64,000 nucleotides of DNA from Bacteroidales bacterium (GCA_025355465.1 JANXZO010000046.1:1-64000); one strand, 5' to 3'; shown: positions 50,195 to 61,717, counted from the first letter of the stretch. Made by a program: numbers and translations. The notes: generated by a model not told the origin, from the sequence alone.

Positions 50195-51558
50195 TAAACC
50201 CCGATAAGCAGCCTCAGATTTGCAACCTCCTTTGAGTCGACAGCATACCCGTATTCAGTCACCCTGCCGTAAGCCGTTGCAGTATACTCAACTTCGGCGG
50301 CGATCCTGAGTTTTTGGACATTCAGAATCATCCGGGGAGAGATCCGGTAGAGGTAATCGATATTTGTTCCGCGGGCATAAGCCGGACCCGTGATTATGTC
50401 CAGCGAACCAAGGTTGCGACTATAGGCGGCAAAAATTCCGGGTTGCCATTTTGTGCCGTTTGTATGAACCTCGCCCCATACTGCCAGCGAACGAATGCAG
50501 GTATAATCCACAAATCCCCTGAGCGGGTCTGTGATGCTGCGAACAGCATAACCTCCCACCATGGTATAGGAGTAGTTATTCTCCCCGTACTCCCCGCCAG
50601 CCTTCATGGTCAGGTTTTTCAGTTTCAGCTTGGCGTAAATATTTGCAGCGAACGCACCGGTTTTGGTATTTGTTTTATAGGAGGCCGTAACGGCATCATG
50701 GTGAAAAACCAAGTTATTGATCACGGTATCGTAGCCCTTTTTTATCACAACATCGGTATTCAGCCTTGGCGTGAGCAATAGGTAATTGATACCGGCCCCG
50801 GCCAGGAATTCCATCTTTTTTTCCTCATTCTTAAACCCATATTGCAACTGAAGGTCCAATTCAGGGAGTACCGAATTGCGGGCATATCGGGGCGAGGGTC
50901 CTGACGGGCCGTCGCTGACAAAATCTATCTGCGACAAAGCCGTTAACGAAATGTTGAAATGGCCAAACCCCCGGGTGACTTTTATCTGCGGATTGCGCGA
51001 AAAAACCACAAACGGCGCTCCGGTGTTGAACGACACGGTGGCAGGAGAGCACTCTGGTATAAACATCGGATGCCACCACTGTCCAACCAGGAGTTCTGTT
51101 TTCGGCCATGCAAGCTTTACCCAGGCATGCCGCAGCCGGAATGCATTGATGGCAGTATTGATATTGCCGAAGAACTCCCCTTCCACATAGGCGGATGTTT
51201 TGGCTCCCAGTGCATCAGGACCGGTGGCCGAGCAGGCAAGACGGGTTTGAATTGACAGGAAATTATAGCTGGCCTTCGCATTGATATCGTTCCCCTCAGC
51301 ATCTTTCCTGACAGCCTCCGGAAAAAGCAGAAACTGACTTTCACGCAAGCCCACGGTTTGCCGGCTGTCAAAGAAGATGTCAGTTTTCACATAGCCTGAA
51401 AACACTACCCCGAAAAGGGGAGCCTTCTTGGCCGGAATTTCATGCTGTTCCTCTTTGGCAGGTGGCTTGGGATCGCCAGTCTGAGCGGAGCAATTTATCA
51501 GGGAAAAGTAAAAAATGAGAACGAACAAAAGGGTGGTAATTCTGAGAAGTTGTTTCAT
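50182..51558 (-). CDS. Outer-membrane porin-like beta-barrel protein
   Basis: Signal peptide; FSGYVKTDIFFDSRQTVGLRE...; repeated amphipathic strands; C-terminal LRLLIGVYYFF. Confidence 0.7.
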   Translation of the reverse strand: MKQLLRITTLLFVLIFYFSLINCSAQTGDPKPPAKEEQHEIPAKKAPLFGVVFSGYVKTDIFFDSRQTVGLRESQFLLFPEAVRKDAEGNDINAKASYNFLSIQTRLACSATGPDALGAKTSAYVEGEFFGNINTAINAFRLRHAWVKLAWPKTELLVGQWWHPMFIPECSPATVSFNTGAPFVVFSRNPQIKVTRGFGHFNISLTALSQIDFVSDGPSGPSPRYARNSVLPELDLQLQYGFKNEEKKMEFLAGAGINYLLLTPRLNTDVVIKKGYDTVINNLVFHHDAVTASYKTNTKTGAFAANIYAKLKLKNLTMKAGGEYGENNYSYTMVGGYAVRSITDPLRGFVDYTCIRSLAVWGEVHTNGTKWQPGIFAAYSRNLGSLDIITGPAYARGTNIDYLYRISPRMILNVQKLRIAAEVEYTATAYGRVTEYGYAVDSKEVANLRLLIGVYYFF

Positions 51559-51663
51559 GAAACAGGTTGGCTTAATTTTCGGTGGCAAAGGAACGACATT
51601 TTTGTAAATTTGTAACCGATTACCAGTAATGATCAACATTCCGGAGCATTTACTTCCCCTGCT

Positions 51664-54348
51664 ATGAACATCCACAAACTCAACAACATCTTCAATCCGC
51701 AACGCATCGCGCTGATCGGCGTTACCACCAATCCCAACAGCGTAAGCGGCAAAGTGCTCATCAATCTTGTCGGCGGTGGCTTCAAAGGGGTAGTTTATCC
51801 GATCAATCCTGATCACGAGGCCGTGATGGGCATCCCGTGTTTTCCGGATTTGAAAAGTCTCCCTAAAATCCCTGACCTGGGAATTATCTGTTCACCTGCC
51901 GAAAAAGTTCTGAACACGGTGCGGGAGTGCGGGGCTTCGGGAATCCGTGGAGTGATCATTATCTCAGCCGGATTCCGGGAGACGGGAACAGCGGGAAAAC
52001 AACTGGAGGATGAGATCAGGGCAGAGATCCGGAAATGGGAAGGGATGAGGGTGTTAGGGCCAAACTGCCTGGGCATCATTGTTCCGGGGCTGAAGTTAAA
52101 TGCCAGTTTCGCGGCAAGTATGCCCAAACCGGGAAACATTGCCTTTATTTCACAGTCGGGGGCCCTCTGTACTTCCGTTCTTGACTGGGCCATGGAAGGC
52201 AGGATCGGATTTTCTCAGTTCGTCTCCATCGGAAACAGCATCGATGTGGAATTTGGCGATCTCATTGACTATTTCGGGGAGGATGAAAATACAAAATGTA
52301 TCATACTTTATATCGAGTCAATACAAAACCCCCGAAAATTCATGACGGCGGCAAGGGCTTTTGCCCGCAAGAAGCCGATCATCGTTTACAAGGCAGGCAG
52401 GTTTCCTGAATCGGCCAAAGTCGCTGCCTCACACACCGGGGCCATGGCTTCGGAAGATGCCGTTTATGATGCCGCATTTCAAAGGGTTGGACTGGCAAGG
52501 GTTTACGAGATCGGAGATATTTTCAGTGTTGCAGAATTGATCGGTCGAAACAAATTTCCAAAAGGACCGAGGCTCGGAATCATCACCAATGCCGGTGGCC
52601 CCGGGGTGATGGCAACAGATGCCCTGATTGCATCGAACGGGGTGCTGGCAGAATTGTCGCCGGAAACATTGGAAAAACTGAATGAGAACCTGCCAGCCTT
52701 CTGGTCTCACGGAAATCCGGTGGATGTTCTCGGTGATGCAAGGGCCAAACGTATTGCCAAAGCCACTCAAATAGTGCTGGACGACCCATCGGTGGATGCC
52801 GTTCTCGTCATCCTGACCCCGCAGGCTATGACCAATCCCGACGCTACTGCCAGGGAGATCACCCTGCTCGTTTCTGCCACGCAAAAGCCCATCCTGGCTG
52901 CCTGGCTTGGCGGACAGAGCATGCATGCCGCCGACGACATACTCATCGAAAGCGGAATTCCTTCGTTTCGCACACCCGAACAGGCCATCCGTGCTTTCAT
53001 GACACTGGTCGCCTATTCAAGAAACCTCGACACCCTCTACGAAACACCCAAAGACATTCCTGTCGAATTTTCGGTTGACCGGCTGCGCCTAAGGGAGGAA
53101 TTTAAACGCACCATCCATGGGAAAGAACCCATCCTCTCCGAAAATGACTCCAAGTCAATCCTCGAATCATATGGGATCAGCACCACCAAACCCGTTTTTG
53201 CATCGTCAGCAAAAGAGGCTATCGAAATGGCAGGAAAAATCGGCTACCCCGTTGTTCTGAAAATACAGTCGCCCGATATCACTCATAAATCGGATGTGGG
53301 AGGCGTTCAGCTCAACCTGGGCACCGAAAACCAGGTGAATGCCGCCTTCGAACGCATCATGGAAGCAGCCCGTACCCGACGCCCCGATGCAAGAATCGAA
53401 GGAGTAACTGTTCAAAAAATGGCTTCGGTAAGGGATGGGGCTGAGCTGATCCTCGGCATTAAAAAGGACAGTGTTTTCGGTACGGTATTGATGGTGGGGA
53501 TGGGGGGTATCAATGCAGAGTTATTTGGTGACAAGGCACTTGGATTTCCTCCGTTAAATGAACGTCTGGCCAGCCACATGCTGGAATCGCTTAAGATCTA
53601 TCCGATCCTTAAAGGATACAGGGGTAACCCCGCCATGAATATTCCGCAACTGATCCAGGTTTTGATCAGGTTGTCATACCTTGCGGCCGACTACCCCGAA
53701 ATCGCTGAGCTGGATATCAACCCTTTGCTTGTAACTACCGGGGAAGTTATTGCACTGGATGCGCGCATCGTGGTCGAAGACTACCCCGGCCCGCATGAGA
53801 GTAAGAACTATGCTCATCTCGCCCTGCATCCGTATCCTGAAAAATATGTGAAACAGACCCTTCTTCAGGATGGGACAGAAGTGCTGCTGCGGCCGATCAA
53901 ACCGGAGGATGAACCAAATTGGCTCGCAATGCTTGGAGCCTGCTCCAAAGAGTCACTTTACAGCAGGTTCCGTTACTTTTTTCACTGGCAATCGCACGAA
54001 GTCGCCACGCGTTTCTGTTACATTGATTACGATCGTGAACTGGCCATCGTGGCAGAAATAATTGTGAACGGGCAGAAGAATTTAATCGGTGTTGGCAGGC
54101 TTATCGCAGATCCTGATCACGAAACGGTGGAGTATGCCATTCTTGTCGTTGATGCATGGCAACACAAGGATCTCGGAAACAGCATTACCGACTATTGTCT
54201 GGATATCGCCGCACAATGGAATCTGAAAAAAATCGTGGCACAAACCACTCCCGATAACAAACGGATGATCTCGGTATTTCAGAAAAGAGGATTTGATGTT
54301 CATATCAATACTCATGATTCAACCGTGGATGTGATAAAGATCCTATAA
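51664..54348 (+). CDS. ADP-forming acyl-CoA synthetase (alpha+beta fused) with C-terminal GNAT acetyltransferase domain
   Basis: CoA-binding NPQRIALIGVTTNPNSVSGKVLINLVGGGFKGVVYPINP; ASHTGAMASEDAVYDAAF; ATP-grasp GYPVVLKIQSPDITHKSDVGGV; C-terminal GNAT-like YSRFRYFFHWQSHE...QHKDLGNSITDYCLDIAAQWNLKKIVAQT. Confidence 0.9.
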   Translation: MNIHKLNNIFNPQRIALIGVTTNPNSVSGKVLINLVGGGFKGVVYPINPDHEAVMGIPCFPDLKSLPKIPDLGIICSPAEKVLNTVRECGASGIRGVIIISAGFRETGTAGKQLEDEIRAEIRKWEGMRVLGPNCLGIIVPGLKLNASFAASMPKPGNIAFISQSGALCTSVLDWAMEGRIGFSQFVSIGNSIDVEFGDLIDYFGEDENTKCIILYIESIQNPRKFMTAARAFARKKPIIVYKAGRFPESAKVAASHTGAMASEDAVYDAAFQRVGLARVYEIGDIFSVAELIGRNKFPKGPRLGIITNAGGPGVMATDALIASNGVLAELSPETLEKLNENLPAFWSHGNPVDVLGDARAKRIAKATQIVLDDPSVDAVLVILTPQAMTNPDATAREITLLVSATQKPILAAWLGGQSMHAADDILIESGIPSFRTPEQAIRAFMTLVAYSRNLDTLYETPKDIPVEFSVDRLRLREEFKRTIHGKEPILSENDSKSILESYGISTTKPVFASSAKEAIEMAGKIGYPVVLKIQSPDITHKSDVGGVQLNLGTENQVNAAFERIMEAARTRRPDARIEGVTVQKMASVRDGAELILGIKKDSVFGTVLMVGMGGINAELFGDKALGFPPLNERLASHMLESLKIYPILKGYRGNPAMNIPQLIQVLIRLSYLAADYPEIAELDINPLLVTTGEVIALDARIVVEDYPGPHESKNYAHLALHPYPEKYVKQTLLQDGTEVLLRPIKPEDEPNWLAMLGACSKESLYSRFRYFFHWQSHEVATRFCYIDYDRELAIVAEIIVNGQKNLIGVGRLIADPDHETVEYAILVVDAWQHKDLGNSITDYCLDIAAQWNLKKIVAQTTPDNKRMISVFQKRGFDVHINTHDSTVDVIKIL

Positions 54349-54389
54349 TAATTATTTCAAAATGCCGTTTACCTAAAAACTAAATTCAG

Positions 54390-54926
54390 ATGAAGATTAC
54401 TCGATTTTTACCTTTTTATGTGATGATGCTGGGAATTTTAATATTAAGTTCCTGCGTCACCGTTCACCCAAACCAGAAACTTTTAATCGGAAGCTGGAAA
54501 CCGGAAAGTGTTGTAAAATATGTCGATCAGAATACCGTACAGGCTCCATCGGCCACCACGTCAACCCCTGCAACTGCACAGCCGGTCAAAGCCAAAAGTG
54601 CAGATACTTCCGGCAAGGGAAGAGCCCCCGCCACCCCTGCTGTGCCGATCGACCAGAAAATGGCACTGATGCTCGATCGATTGATCGTGGCTGAAGAACG
54701 TTCAACCCTGGATATCAGTGCAAACGGAACCGGCGCCAAAATATACCACGGTAAAGTTCTCAAAGCCAAATGGAAGCTGAAAGCCAAGGGAACCCGGATC
54801 GTCGGAAAAGAACTGGAAGGAGGACGTAAGTTCGTCGCCGATATTGTCGAAATATCTGATAAACGGCTGGTGGTTATCGAACGTACACAGGTTGGCGATA
54901 TGAAAGTCGTTTATATTAAACAATAG
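54390..54926 (+). CDS. Hypothetical lipoprotein with Ala/Pro/Thr-rich linker
   Basis: Lipobox ILSSCVTVHP; low-complexity ATTSTPATAQPVKAK segment. Confidence 0.75.
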   Translation: MKITRFLPFYVMMLGILILSSCVTVHPNQKLLIGSWKPESVVKYVDQNTVQAPSATTSTPATAQPVKAKSADTSGKGRAPATPAVPIDQKMALMLDRLIVAEERSTLDISANGTGAKIYHGKVLKAKWKLKAKGTRIVGKELEGGRKFVADIVEISDKRLVVIERTQVGDMKVVYIKQ

Positions 54927-54936
54927 ACACAACAAC

Positions 54937-54991
54937 AAAGAGGCAGTTTCCAGGGGTCTTATCTGACTTTTTTTGGGAACGCCTCTTTTTT
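54937..54991 (+). terminator. Rho-independent terminator (long loop)
   Basis: AAAGAGGC ... GCCTCTTTTTTTT. Confidence 0.65.
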
Positions 54992-55002
54992 TTAAATAAC
55001 AT

Positions 55003-55034
55003 TTGGAATTAGTCTAAATTAAATTGTACATTTG
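55003..55034 (+). promoter_or_regulatory. Bacteroidota promoter TTG-N21-TACATTTG
   Basis: TTG 55003-55005; TACATTTG 55027-55034; upstream of the ATG at 55056. Confidence 0.7.
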
Positions 55035-55055
55035 CAACACAAAAACATTATTTTT

Positions 55056-55811
55056 ATGAAGCACCTTTTGAAATTTTCATTATCAGCCGGATTATTCCTG
55101 TCACTTTTTCTGGCAGGATGCAGCAAATCGGAAGATTCAACCCCTTCAACTCCGTCCACCCCGGGTTCGCAAACTCCGGGAGTGAGCTTTAAGGATGGAT
55201 ACGGCGCCCTTGCTGCGGTAAAAACAGTTTCGTATCAAACCGTTTCCGGATTCTCGGTTCCCGTTGTGGTGAATACAGCGGTGGCTGCATTTCCCTCCAC
55301 AGCAGGTTCGGGCGGCAACCTGGTGGATGCAGGAAATGTTTCACTCAATGGCAAAATGCTGACCAAAACAGCCACCAATGCTTACGTATATCAAACCCTG
55401 ACGGACCCGTTGGTGTTTAACCAGTTTGCCTGGAAGGTAAGCGGTTCAGGGGCTGTTCCTGCCATCACCTATACCGATGACAGGCCAATGGCGGATTTTT
55501 CGGGATACGAAACTCTTCCGGGTACCATCACCCGGGCAAGCGGCCTTACCATAGCTCTCGGATCCGCCGTAACGGATGCTGATTCGGTGTATGTGGTATT
55601 GACGGATTACAGCAACGGTTACATTTTGAAACGTGTGGTCGGAAATGCGGCTCAATGCGTTTTTTCCGCTGCTGAGCTGGCTAAACTGGCTGCCGGACAA
55701 GGAATGTTACAGATCTGTCCGTGGAATTATAAAGCTGAAGACATCAGCGATAAACGATTTTACTTTGTGAATGAATCAGCCTACACGAAGATGGGGGTTA
55801 CGATCAATTAG
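55056..55811 (+). CDS. Hypothetical lipoprotein
   Basis: MKHLLKFSLSAGLFLSLFLAGCSKSEDSTPSTPSTPGSQTPG lipobox and linker. Confidence 0.8.
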   Translation: MKHLLKFSLSAGLFLSLFLAGCSKSEDSTPSTPSTPGSQTPGVSFKDGYGALAAVKTVSYQTVSGFSVPVVVNTAVAAFPSTAGSGGNLVDAGNVSLNGKMLTKTATNAYVYQTLTDPLVFNQFAWKVSGSGAVPAITYTDDRPMADFSGYETLPGTITRASGLTIALGSAVTDADSVYVVLTDYSNGYILKRVVGNAAQCVFSAAELAKLAAGQGMLQICPWNYKAEDISDKRFYFVNESAYTKMGVTIN

Positions 55812-55827
55812 CCCATGGGAAAGAGAC

Positions 55828-55923
55828 CCCGGGTAAAACCGGGTTTTTGTTTGGTTTCTAACCCCGGGGTGGTTCCCGGGGATTTGGTTTCTATGAAAAA
55901 CCCGCTGAAAGGCGGGTTTTTTT
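55828..55923 (+). terminator. Cluster of three consecutive stem-loops, first and last with T-tracts
   Basis: CCCGG-GTAAAA-CCGGGTTTTT (55828-55848); CCCCGGG-GTGGTT-CCCGGGG (55862-55881); CCCGC-TGAAAG-GCGGGTTTTTTT (55901-55923). Confidence 0.8.
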
Positions 55924-55952
55924 GAAATTCTTTACATTAAATGGTACCTTTG
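55922..55952 (+). promoter_or_regulatory. Bacteroidota promoter TTG-N20-TACCTTTG overlapping the upstream terminator T-tract
   Basis: TTG 55922-55924; TACCTTTG 55945-55952; upstream of the ATG at 56003. Confidence 0.75.
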
Positions 55953-56002
55953 TCAGGAGAAATGACAAGTTATTTAAAATTAATGCTTTAACCCAAGAAA
56001 CC

Positions 56003-57145
56003 ATGAATTTCGATTTCACCGAAGAACAGATCATGATCCAGCAATCTGCGCGGGACTATGCACAGCGCGAACTGATAAAGGACGTCCTGGAGCGGGATGC
56101 CAAAGCTGAATTTCCAACCCAACATGTAAAGGCCTTAGCCGAACTTGGTTTCCTGGGCATGCTTGTGGATACAAAATATGACGGAGGCGGGATGGATACT
56201 GTATCCTATGTTCTGGCCATGGAGGAGATCTCCAAAATCGACAGTTCTGTTTCGGTGATCATGTCGGTAAACAACTCCCTGGTATGTTATGGTATCGAGG
56301 CTTTCGGTACGGAGGAGCAGAAGGAGAAATGGCTTAAACCCCTCGCCCGAGGCGAAAAAATAGGCGCCTTTCTGCTCTCTGAACCTGAAGCTGGTTCCGA
56401 TGCCACATCACAGCGTACCACAGCCATTGATAAAGGTGATCATTACCTGGTAAACGGCGTAAAAAACTGGATCACCAACGGGAATTCAGCGAGCACCTAC
56501 GTGCTCATTGCACAGACTCATCCCGAAAAAGGACACAAAGGGATCAATGCATTTCTGGTTGACCGGCACGCTCCCGGTATTTCGCTGGGCCCGCACGAAG
56601 ACAAAATGGGAATGCGCAGCAGCGACACCCATTCGGTGATGTTTACCGACGTGATCGTGCCAAAAGAAAACCGGCTTGGAGAAGATGGTTTTGGGTTTAA
56701 ATTTGCCATGAAGACCCTGGAAGGCGGACGCATTGGCATTGCCGCACAGGCATTGGGAATTGCACAGGGTGCCTACGAACGGGCGCTGAAATATTCAAAA
56801 GAACGCAAAGCTTTTGGAACCGAGATCATCAACCACCAGGGGATCGCTTTCAAACTTGCCGAAATGCATACCCGCATTGAGGCAGCGCGCTACTTTTGTT
56901 TAAAATCGGCCTGGCTTAAAGATCAGGGAAAACCTTACGGTACAGCCAGTGCCATGGCAAAATACTGGGCTGCCGAAACAGCCATGTATGTTACAACCGA
57001 GGCAGTACAGATACACGGTGGTTATGGTTATGTGAAAGAGTACCATGTGGAAAGACTGATGCGTGAAGCCAAACTTACCCAAATCTATGAAGGCACCAGC
57101 GAAATACAGCAGGTGATAATTGCCCGGGCTATAATGAACGATTAA
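56003..57145 (+). CDS. Acyl-CoA dehydrogenase (short-chain type)
   Basis: [70 protein letters not shown]. Confidence 0.95.
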   Translation: MNFDFTEEQIMIQQSARDYAQRELIKDVLERDAKAEFPTQHVKALAELGFLGMLVDTKYDGGGMDTVSYVLAMEEISKIDSSVSVIMSVNNSLVCYGIEAFGTEEQKEKWLKPLARGEKIGAFLLSEPEAGSDATSQRTTAIDKGDHYLVNGVKNWITNGNSASTYVLIAQTHPEKGHKGINAFLVDRHAPGISLGPHEDKMGMRSSDTHSVMFTDVIVPKENRLGEDGFGFKFAMKTLEGGRIGIAAQALGIAQGAYERALKYSKERKAFGTEIINHQGIAFKLAEMHTRIEAARYFCLKSAWLKDQGKPYGTASAMAKYWAAETAMYVTTEAVQIHGGYGYVKEYHVERLMREAKLTQIYEGTSEIQQVIIARAIMND

Positions 57146-57146
57146 A

Positions 57147-60100
57147 ATGAATATTCCCGAACCTTACAAACCCAAGAATCATATCCGCATTGTAACCGCT
57201 GCCTCACTTTTCGACGGTCACGATGCGGCCATCAACATCATGCGTCGTATCCTCCAGGCCAGTGGCGCCGAAGTGATACACCTTGGACATAACCGCTCGG
57301 TGCAGGAGGTGGTCGACTGTGCCATCCAGGAGGATGCACAGGCCATTGCCATTACCTCTTACCAGGGAGGTCACAACGAGTACTTCAAATATATGTACGA
57401 CCTGCTGAATGAGCGGGGAGCCGGGCACATCCGGATTTTCGGAGGCGGCGGGGGTGTTATCCTTCCGGATGAAATCAGCGACCTGCATGCATATGGTATT
57501 ACGCGGATCTATTCTCCCGATGATGGTCGGGAGATGTCTCTTCAGGGGATGATCAATGACCTTCTGGAACGGTGTGATTTCCCGGTTGGGTTATTACCGG
57601 CAGAACCCCGCGAAGATTTGACTTTGCAGGTATCCTCTGTAAATGAAATTGCCAACCTTATTTCAGCTGCTGAAAATTTTCCTGAGCAGGCCCGTCTGCT
57701 GCTGGATAAAATCTCGCTGGAGGCGGAAAAGAAAAGGATCCCTGTACTCGGGATCACGGGAACCGGAGGAGCAGGCAAATCTTCACTGGTTGATGAACTC
57801 GTAAGAAGATATCTGCACGATCTCCCCGGTAAAACGATGGCCATAATATCGGTAGATCCTACAAAACGTAAAACGGGTGGTGCGCTCCTGGGCGACCGCA
57901 TCAGGATGAACGCCATCTTCAATCCAAGGGTCTACATGCGGTCGCTGGCTACCCGGCAGTCGAACCTGGCCCTTTCAAAATATGTTAAAGATGCCATCAA
58001 TATTGTGAAGGCAGCCGGGTTTGACCTGGTGATCGTCGAGACTTCAGGGATCGGGCAATCCGACACCGAAATCGTCGATCACAGCGATGTTACGCTTTAT
58101 GTGATGACACCTGAATATGGGGCGGCAAGTCAGCTCGAAAAGATCGACATGCTTGACTGGGCAGACCTGGTGGCCATCAACAAATTTGATAAAAGGGGAG
58201 CGCTGGATGCACTGCGCGATGTAAAGAAACAGTATCAGAGAAACCAGAAACTATTCGATCTCCCGGTTGAAAAAATGCCGGTGTACGGAACCGTTGCATC
58301 GCAGTTTAACGATCCCGGAGTAAATGAACTTTACCGCGAACTGATCCGTAAGGTGGAAGCGAAGACAGGGGCTTCCTTTTCGAGTAAATATGCCGGTGGC
58401 ATGGAGATGGTGGAGAAGATCTACATTATCCCCCCGTCGCGTACCCGTTACCTTGCCGAAATTGCTGAAGGGGTGCGGAGTTATAACCTCTGGACAGAAT
58501 CCCAGGGCCAGGTAGCCCAACGTCTTTATTCAATTGTTCAGACTATCCAAACGCTACAGTCAGAGGCAGAAGGCAAAAACAGCAACAAGTTACCGGATCA
58601 AGGCCAAAAAACCGGGATGTTGTCCGAACTCGAAATGCTTTACGAGCGTACCCTCAAAGAACTTGACCCCGCGAACCACGACATCATCAGAAACTGGAAC
58701 GGGAAGGTGAAATCCTATACGGATGACCACTATGTTTACAAGGTGAGGAACAAAGAGCTATGCATTGAAACCCACACCGAATCCCTTTCGCGGCTGAAGA
58801 TTCCGAAAATATCGATGCCACGCTATGAAGCCTGGGGCGATGTGCTGAGATGGAATCTGAGGGAAAATGTTCCCGGCGAATTTCCTTATGCCGCCGGCGT
58901 TTTTCCGTTCAAGCGTGAAGGAGAAGACCCCACCCGGATGTTTGCAGGTGAAGGTGGACCAGAGCGTACCAATAAAAGATTCCATTATGTATCCCTGGGG
59001 ATGCCTTTTGTTAGGTTGTCAACAGCCTACGATTCTGTTACCCTTTACGGTTTCGATCCGGGGATGCGTCCCGATATCTATGGGAAGATCGGGAATGCCG
59101 GGGTGTCGATCGCCTGTCTGGACGATGCAAAGAAACTCTATTCCGGATTTGACCTGGTGAATTCCAACACGTCAGTCTCCATGACCATCAACGGTCCTGC
59201 ACCAACCATGGTTGGATACTTCATGAATGCCGCCATCGATCAGCAGTGCGAATTGTATATCCGGCAGAATGGCCTGGAGGCGGAGGTTGAAAAAAAGATC
59301 AAAGCGATCTACAAAAAGGCAGGAACAAGAAGGCCGGCGTATCAGGGTGAACTACCGCGGGGCAACAACGGACTGGGTCTGATGCTTCTTGGCATTACCG
59401 GCGACCAGGTGTTGCCCAAAGAAGTCTACGCAAAGATAAAATGTGAAACCCTGGCCAATGTGCGCGGAACAGTGCAAGCCGACATACTCAAAGAGGACCA
59501 GGCGCAGAATACCTGCATCTTTTCCATCGACTTTGCGCTGAAGATGATGGGAGATATCCAATCCTATTTCATCGAAAACAATGTCAGGAACTTCTATTCG
59601 GTGTCCATCTCAGGTTACCATATTGCCGAGGCAGGCGCCAATCCAATATCGCAACTGGCCTTTACCCTGGCAAACGGTTTTACCTACGTGGAATATTATG
59701 TTTCACGCGGGATGGATGTTAATAAATTTGCACCTAACCTTTCGTTCTTTTTCTCCAACGGCATCGATCCCGAATATGCTGTTATAGGCCGCGTAGCCAG
59801 GCTCATCTGGGCAAAGGCAATGAAATACAAGTATAAGGCGGATGCCCGTTCACAGATGTTGAAATACCATATTCAAACTTCCGGACGATCGCTGCATGCG
59901 CAGGAGATCGATTTCAACGACATCCGCACCACATTGCAAGCCTTGTATGCCATTTACGACAATTGCAATTCACTGCACACCAACGCATACGATGAAGCCA
60001 TCACCACGCCTACCGAAGAGTCTGTTCGCAGGGCCATGGCCATCCAGATGATCATTAACCACGAACTCGGACTGGCGAAAAATCAGAATCCGCTGCAGGG

Positions 60101-60563
60101 CGCCTTCATCATTGAAGAGTTGACCGACCTTGTAGAGGAGGCCGTAATGCTGGAATTTGAAAGGATTTCCGAACGCGGAGGCGTGCTGGGCGCCATGGAA
60201 ACCATGTATCAGCGCAGTCGTATCCAGGAGGAGTCACTTTACTATGAATCCCTGAAAAACAGCGGAAAACTGCCAATCATGGGGGTAAATACTTTCCTGT
60301 CGAGCAAAGGCTCCCCGACCATAACACCCGGGGAGGTGATCAGGGCAACGGAGGAGGAGAAGCAGTACCAGATTACGATGTTGGAACAGTTGCACGAAAC
60401 CAACAAGGAGATGTCGGCGGTGATGCTTTCCAATCTGAAAACCGCTGCAACGCAAAATAATAATATCTTTGAAAGCCTTATGGAGGCCGCCAAATACTGT
60501 TCGATTGGTCAGATCACCGATGCCCTTTTTGAAGTAGGCGGACAGTATCGCAGGAACATGTAA
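57147..60563 (+). CDS. icmF: Fused isobutyryl-CoA mutase: B12 domain, MeaI-like G-protein, mutase
   Basis: B12 domain [31 protein letters not shown]-protein [22 protein letters not shown]-terminal methylmalonyl-CoA-mutase-type domain. Confidence 0.9.
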   Translation: MNIPEPYKPKNHIRIVTAASLFDGHDAAINIMRRILQASGAEVIHLGHNRSVQEVVDCAIQEDAQAIAITSYQGGHNEYFKYMYDLLNERGAGHIRIFGGGGGVILPDEISDLHAYGITRIYSPDDGREMSLQGMINDLLERCDFPVGLLPAEPREDLTLQVSSVNEIANLISAAENFPEQARLLLDKISLEAEKKRIPVLGITGTGGAGKSSLVDELVRRYLHDLPGKTMAIISVDPTKRKTGGALLGDRIRMNAIFNPRVYMRSLATRQSNLALSKYVKDAINIVKAAGFDLVIVETSGIGQSDTEIVDHSDVTLYVMTPEYGAASQLEKIDMLDWADLVAINKFDKRGALDALRDVKKQYQRNQKLFDLPVEKMPVYGTVASQFNDPGVNELYRELIRKVEAKTGASFSSKYAGGMEMVEKIYIIPPSRTRYLAEIAEGVRSYNLWTESQGQVAQRLYSIVQTIQTLQSEAEGKNSNKLPDQGQKTGMLSELEMLYERTLKELDPANHDIIRNWNGKVKSYTDDHYVYKVRNKELCIETHTESLSRLKIPKISMPRYEAWGDVLRWNLRENVPGEFPYAAGVFPFKREGEDPTRMFAGEGGPERTNKRFHYVSLGMPFVRLSTAYDSVTLYGFDPGMRPDIYGKIGNAGVSIACLDDAKKLYSGFDLVNSNTSVSMTINGPAPTMVGYFMNAAIDQQCELYIRQNGLEAEVEKKIKAIYKKAGTRRPAYQGELPRGNNGLGLMLLGITGDQVLPKEVYAKIKCETLANVRGTVQADILKEDQAQNTCIFSIDFALKMMGDIQSYFIENNVRNFYSVSISGYHIAEAGANPISQLAFTLANGFTYVEYYVSRGMDVNKFAPNLSFFFSNGIDPEYAVIGRVARLIWAKAMKYKYKADARSQMLKYHIQTSGRSLHAQEIDFNDIRTTLQALYAIYDNCNSLHTNAYDEAITTPTEESVRRAMAIQMIINHELGLAKNQNPLQGAFIIEELTDLVEEAVMLEFERISERGGVLGAMETMYQRSRIQEESLYYESLKNSGKLPIMGVNTFLSSKGSPTITPGEVIRATEEEKQYQITMLEQLHETNKEMSAVMLSNLKTAATQNNNIFESLMEAAKYCSIGQITDALFEVGGQYRRNM

Positions 60564-60582
60564 AAACCCAAAAATCCGTCGT

Positions 60583-61659
60583 ATGAACCCGTTTAATATT
60601 TTGGTTGTAAATCCCAAAGATCAGCTCACGCAGATTGCCGTTTACCAGAATTACAAGGTGCTTTATATGATCAGTCGCCGGCACAGTGAACAGGAATTAT
60701 CTGCCTTTCCGACAATTTATGACCAGGTGAACTTTCGCAAAGACATCGTGATGCGGGAGCTGAAAAACAATGATTTTTCACTGGCGGAACTCACCATCGT
60801 AATCTCGCGTGGCGGATTGATCAAACCGGTACAGTCGGGTGTGATCGCGGTGAATGAACTGTTGAAACAAGACTTGATTCACAGTCCGGTCGGAGAAGAT
60901 ATCATCAATATTGCGGGTCTTCTGGCGGATGCCATTGCCAGCGAAGTTCCCGGAGCGCAAGCCATGATTGCAGATCCTACCGTGGTTGATGAATTGCAGG
61001 ATGTTGCCCGGATCACCGGCTCACCAGACCTGAAGCGCAAATCAATATTCCATGCCTTGAACCAGAAGGCCGTAGCAAAGATGCATGCCGAAACCCACAA
61101 GAAGAAATATGAGGAGATGAACCTCATCATTGCCCACATGGGAAATGGAACCACGGTTGGAGCGCATCGTAAAGGACGTGTCATCGATGTAAACCAGGGA
61201 TTCGAAGGCGATGGCCCTTTTTCCATGGTGAGGAGCGGTACACTTCCGCTGGGAGATGTTGTGAAGCTTTGTTACGGCGGCACAAAGACCCTGGATGAAA
61301 TGCTGTGCCTGCTCACCCATTGTGCCGGCGTAAATGCCCACCTGGGAACGATGGACATCAGCGAAATTGAGTACCGCATTTATCATGGAGATACCCATGC
61401 ACGGCTGATCATGGAGGCGATGGCTTACCAGGTTTCGAAAAGCATCGGCGAAATGTTCGCTGTACTTAAAGGTGATGTCGAGGCGATCCTCATCACCGGC
61501 GACCTAGCGCACAGCCAGTTTGTGGTCAGGTATATTATTGAACATGTTGAAAAATTTGCTCCCATCTTTATCTATGCCGGCGACAACGAAATTCAGGCAA
61601 TGGCTACCAATGCGCTACGTGTGCTGAAAGGTGAGATGGAGGTGCAGGATTATAAATAA
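60583..61659 (+). CDS. buk: Butyrate kinase
   Basis: NILVVNPKDQLTQIAVYQN; LIIAHMGNGTTVGAHRKGRVIDVNQGFEGDGPFSMVRSGTLP; ILITGDLAHSQFVV. Confidence 0.9.
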   Translation: MNPFNILVVNPKDQLTQIAVYQNYKVLYMISRRHSEQELSAFPTIYDQVNFRKDIVMRELKNNDFSLAELTIVISRGGLIKPVQSGVIAVNELLKQDLIHSPVGEDIINIAGLLADAIASEVPGAQAMIADPTVVDELQDVARITGSPDLKRKSIFHALNQKAVAKMHAETHKKKYEEMNLIIAHMGNGTTVGAHRKGRVIDVNQGFEGDGPFSMVRSGTLPLGDVVKLCYGGTKTLDEMLCLLTHCAGVNAHLGTMDISEIEYRIYHGDTHARLIMEAMAYQVSKSIGEMFAVLKGDVEAILITGDLAHSQFVVRYIIEHVEKFAPIFIYAGDNEIQAMATNALRVLKGEMEVQDYK

Positions 61660-61717
61660 CGAACCGGAGCGAAGCGGAGTTCGGCGGAGCCAAATGGCGA
61701 AATAGTGAAATAGCGAA

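Noticed and set aside
61660-61717. Short repeats (GGAGCGAAGCGGAG / GCGAAATAGTGAAATAGCGAAATG) between buk and the MBL-fold gene
   Set aside because: Only 2-3 short imperfect units, no spacers or dyad structure; too little to call an array or regulatory RNA.
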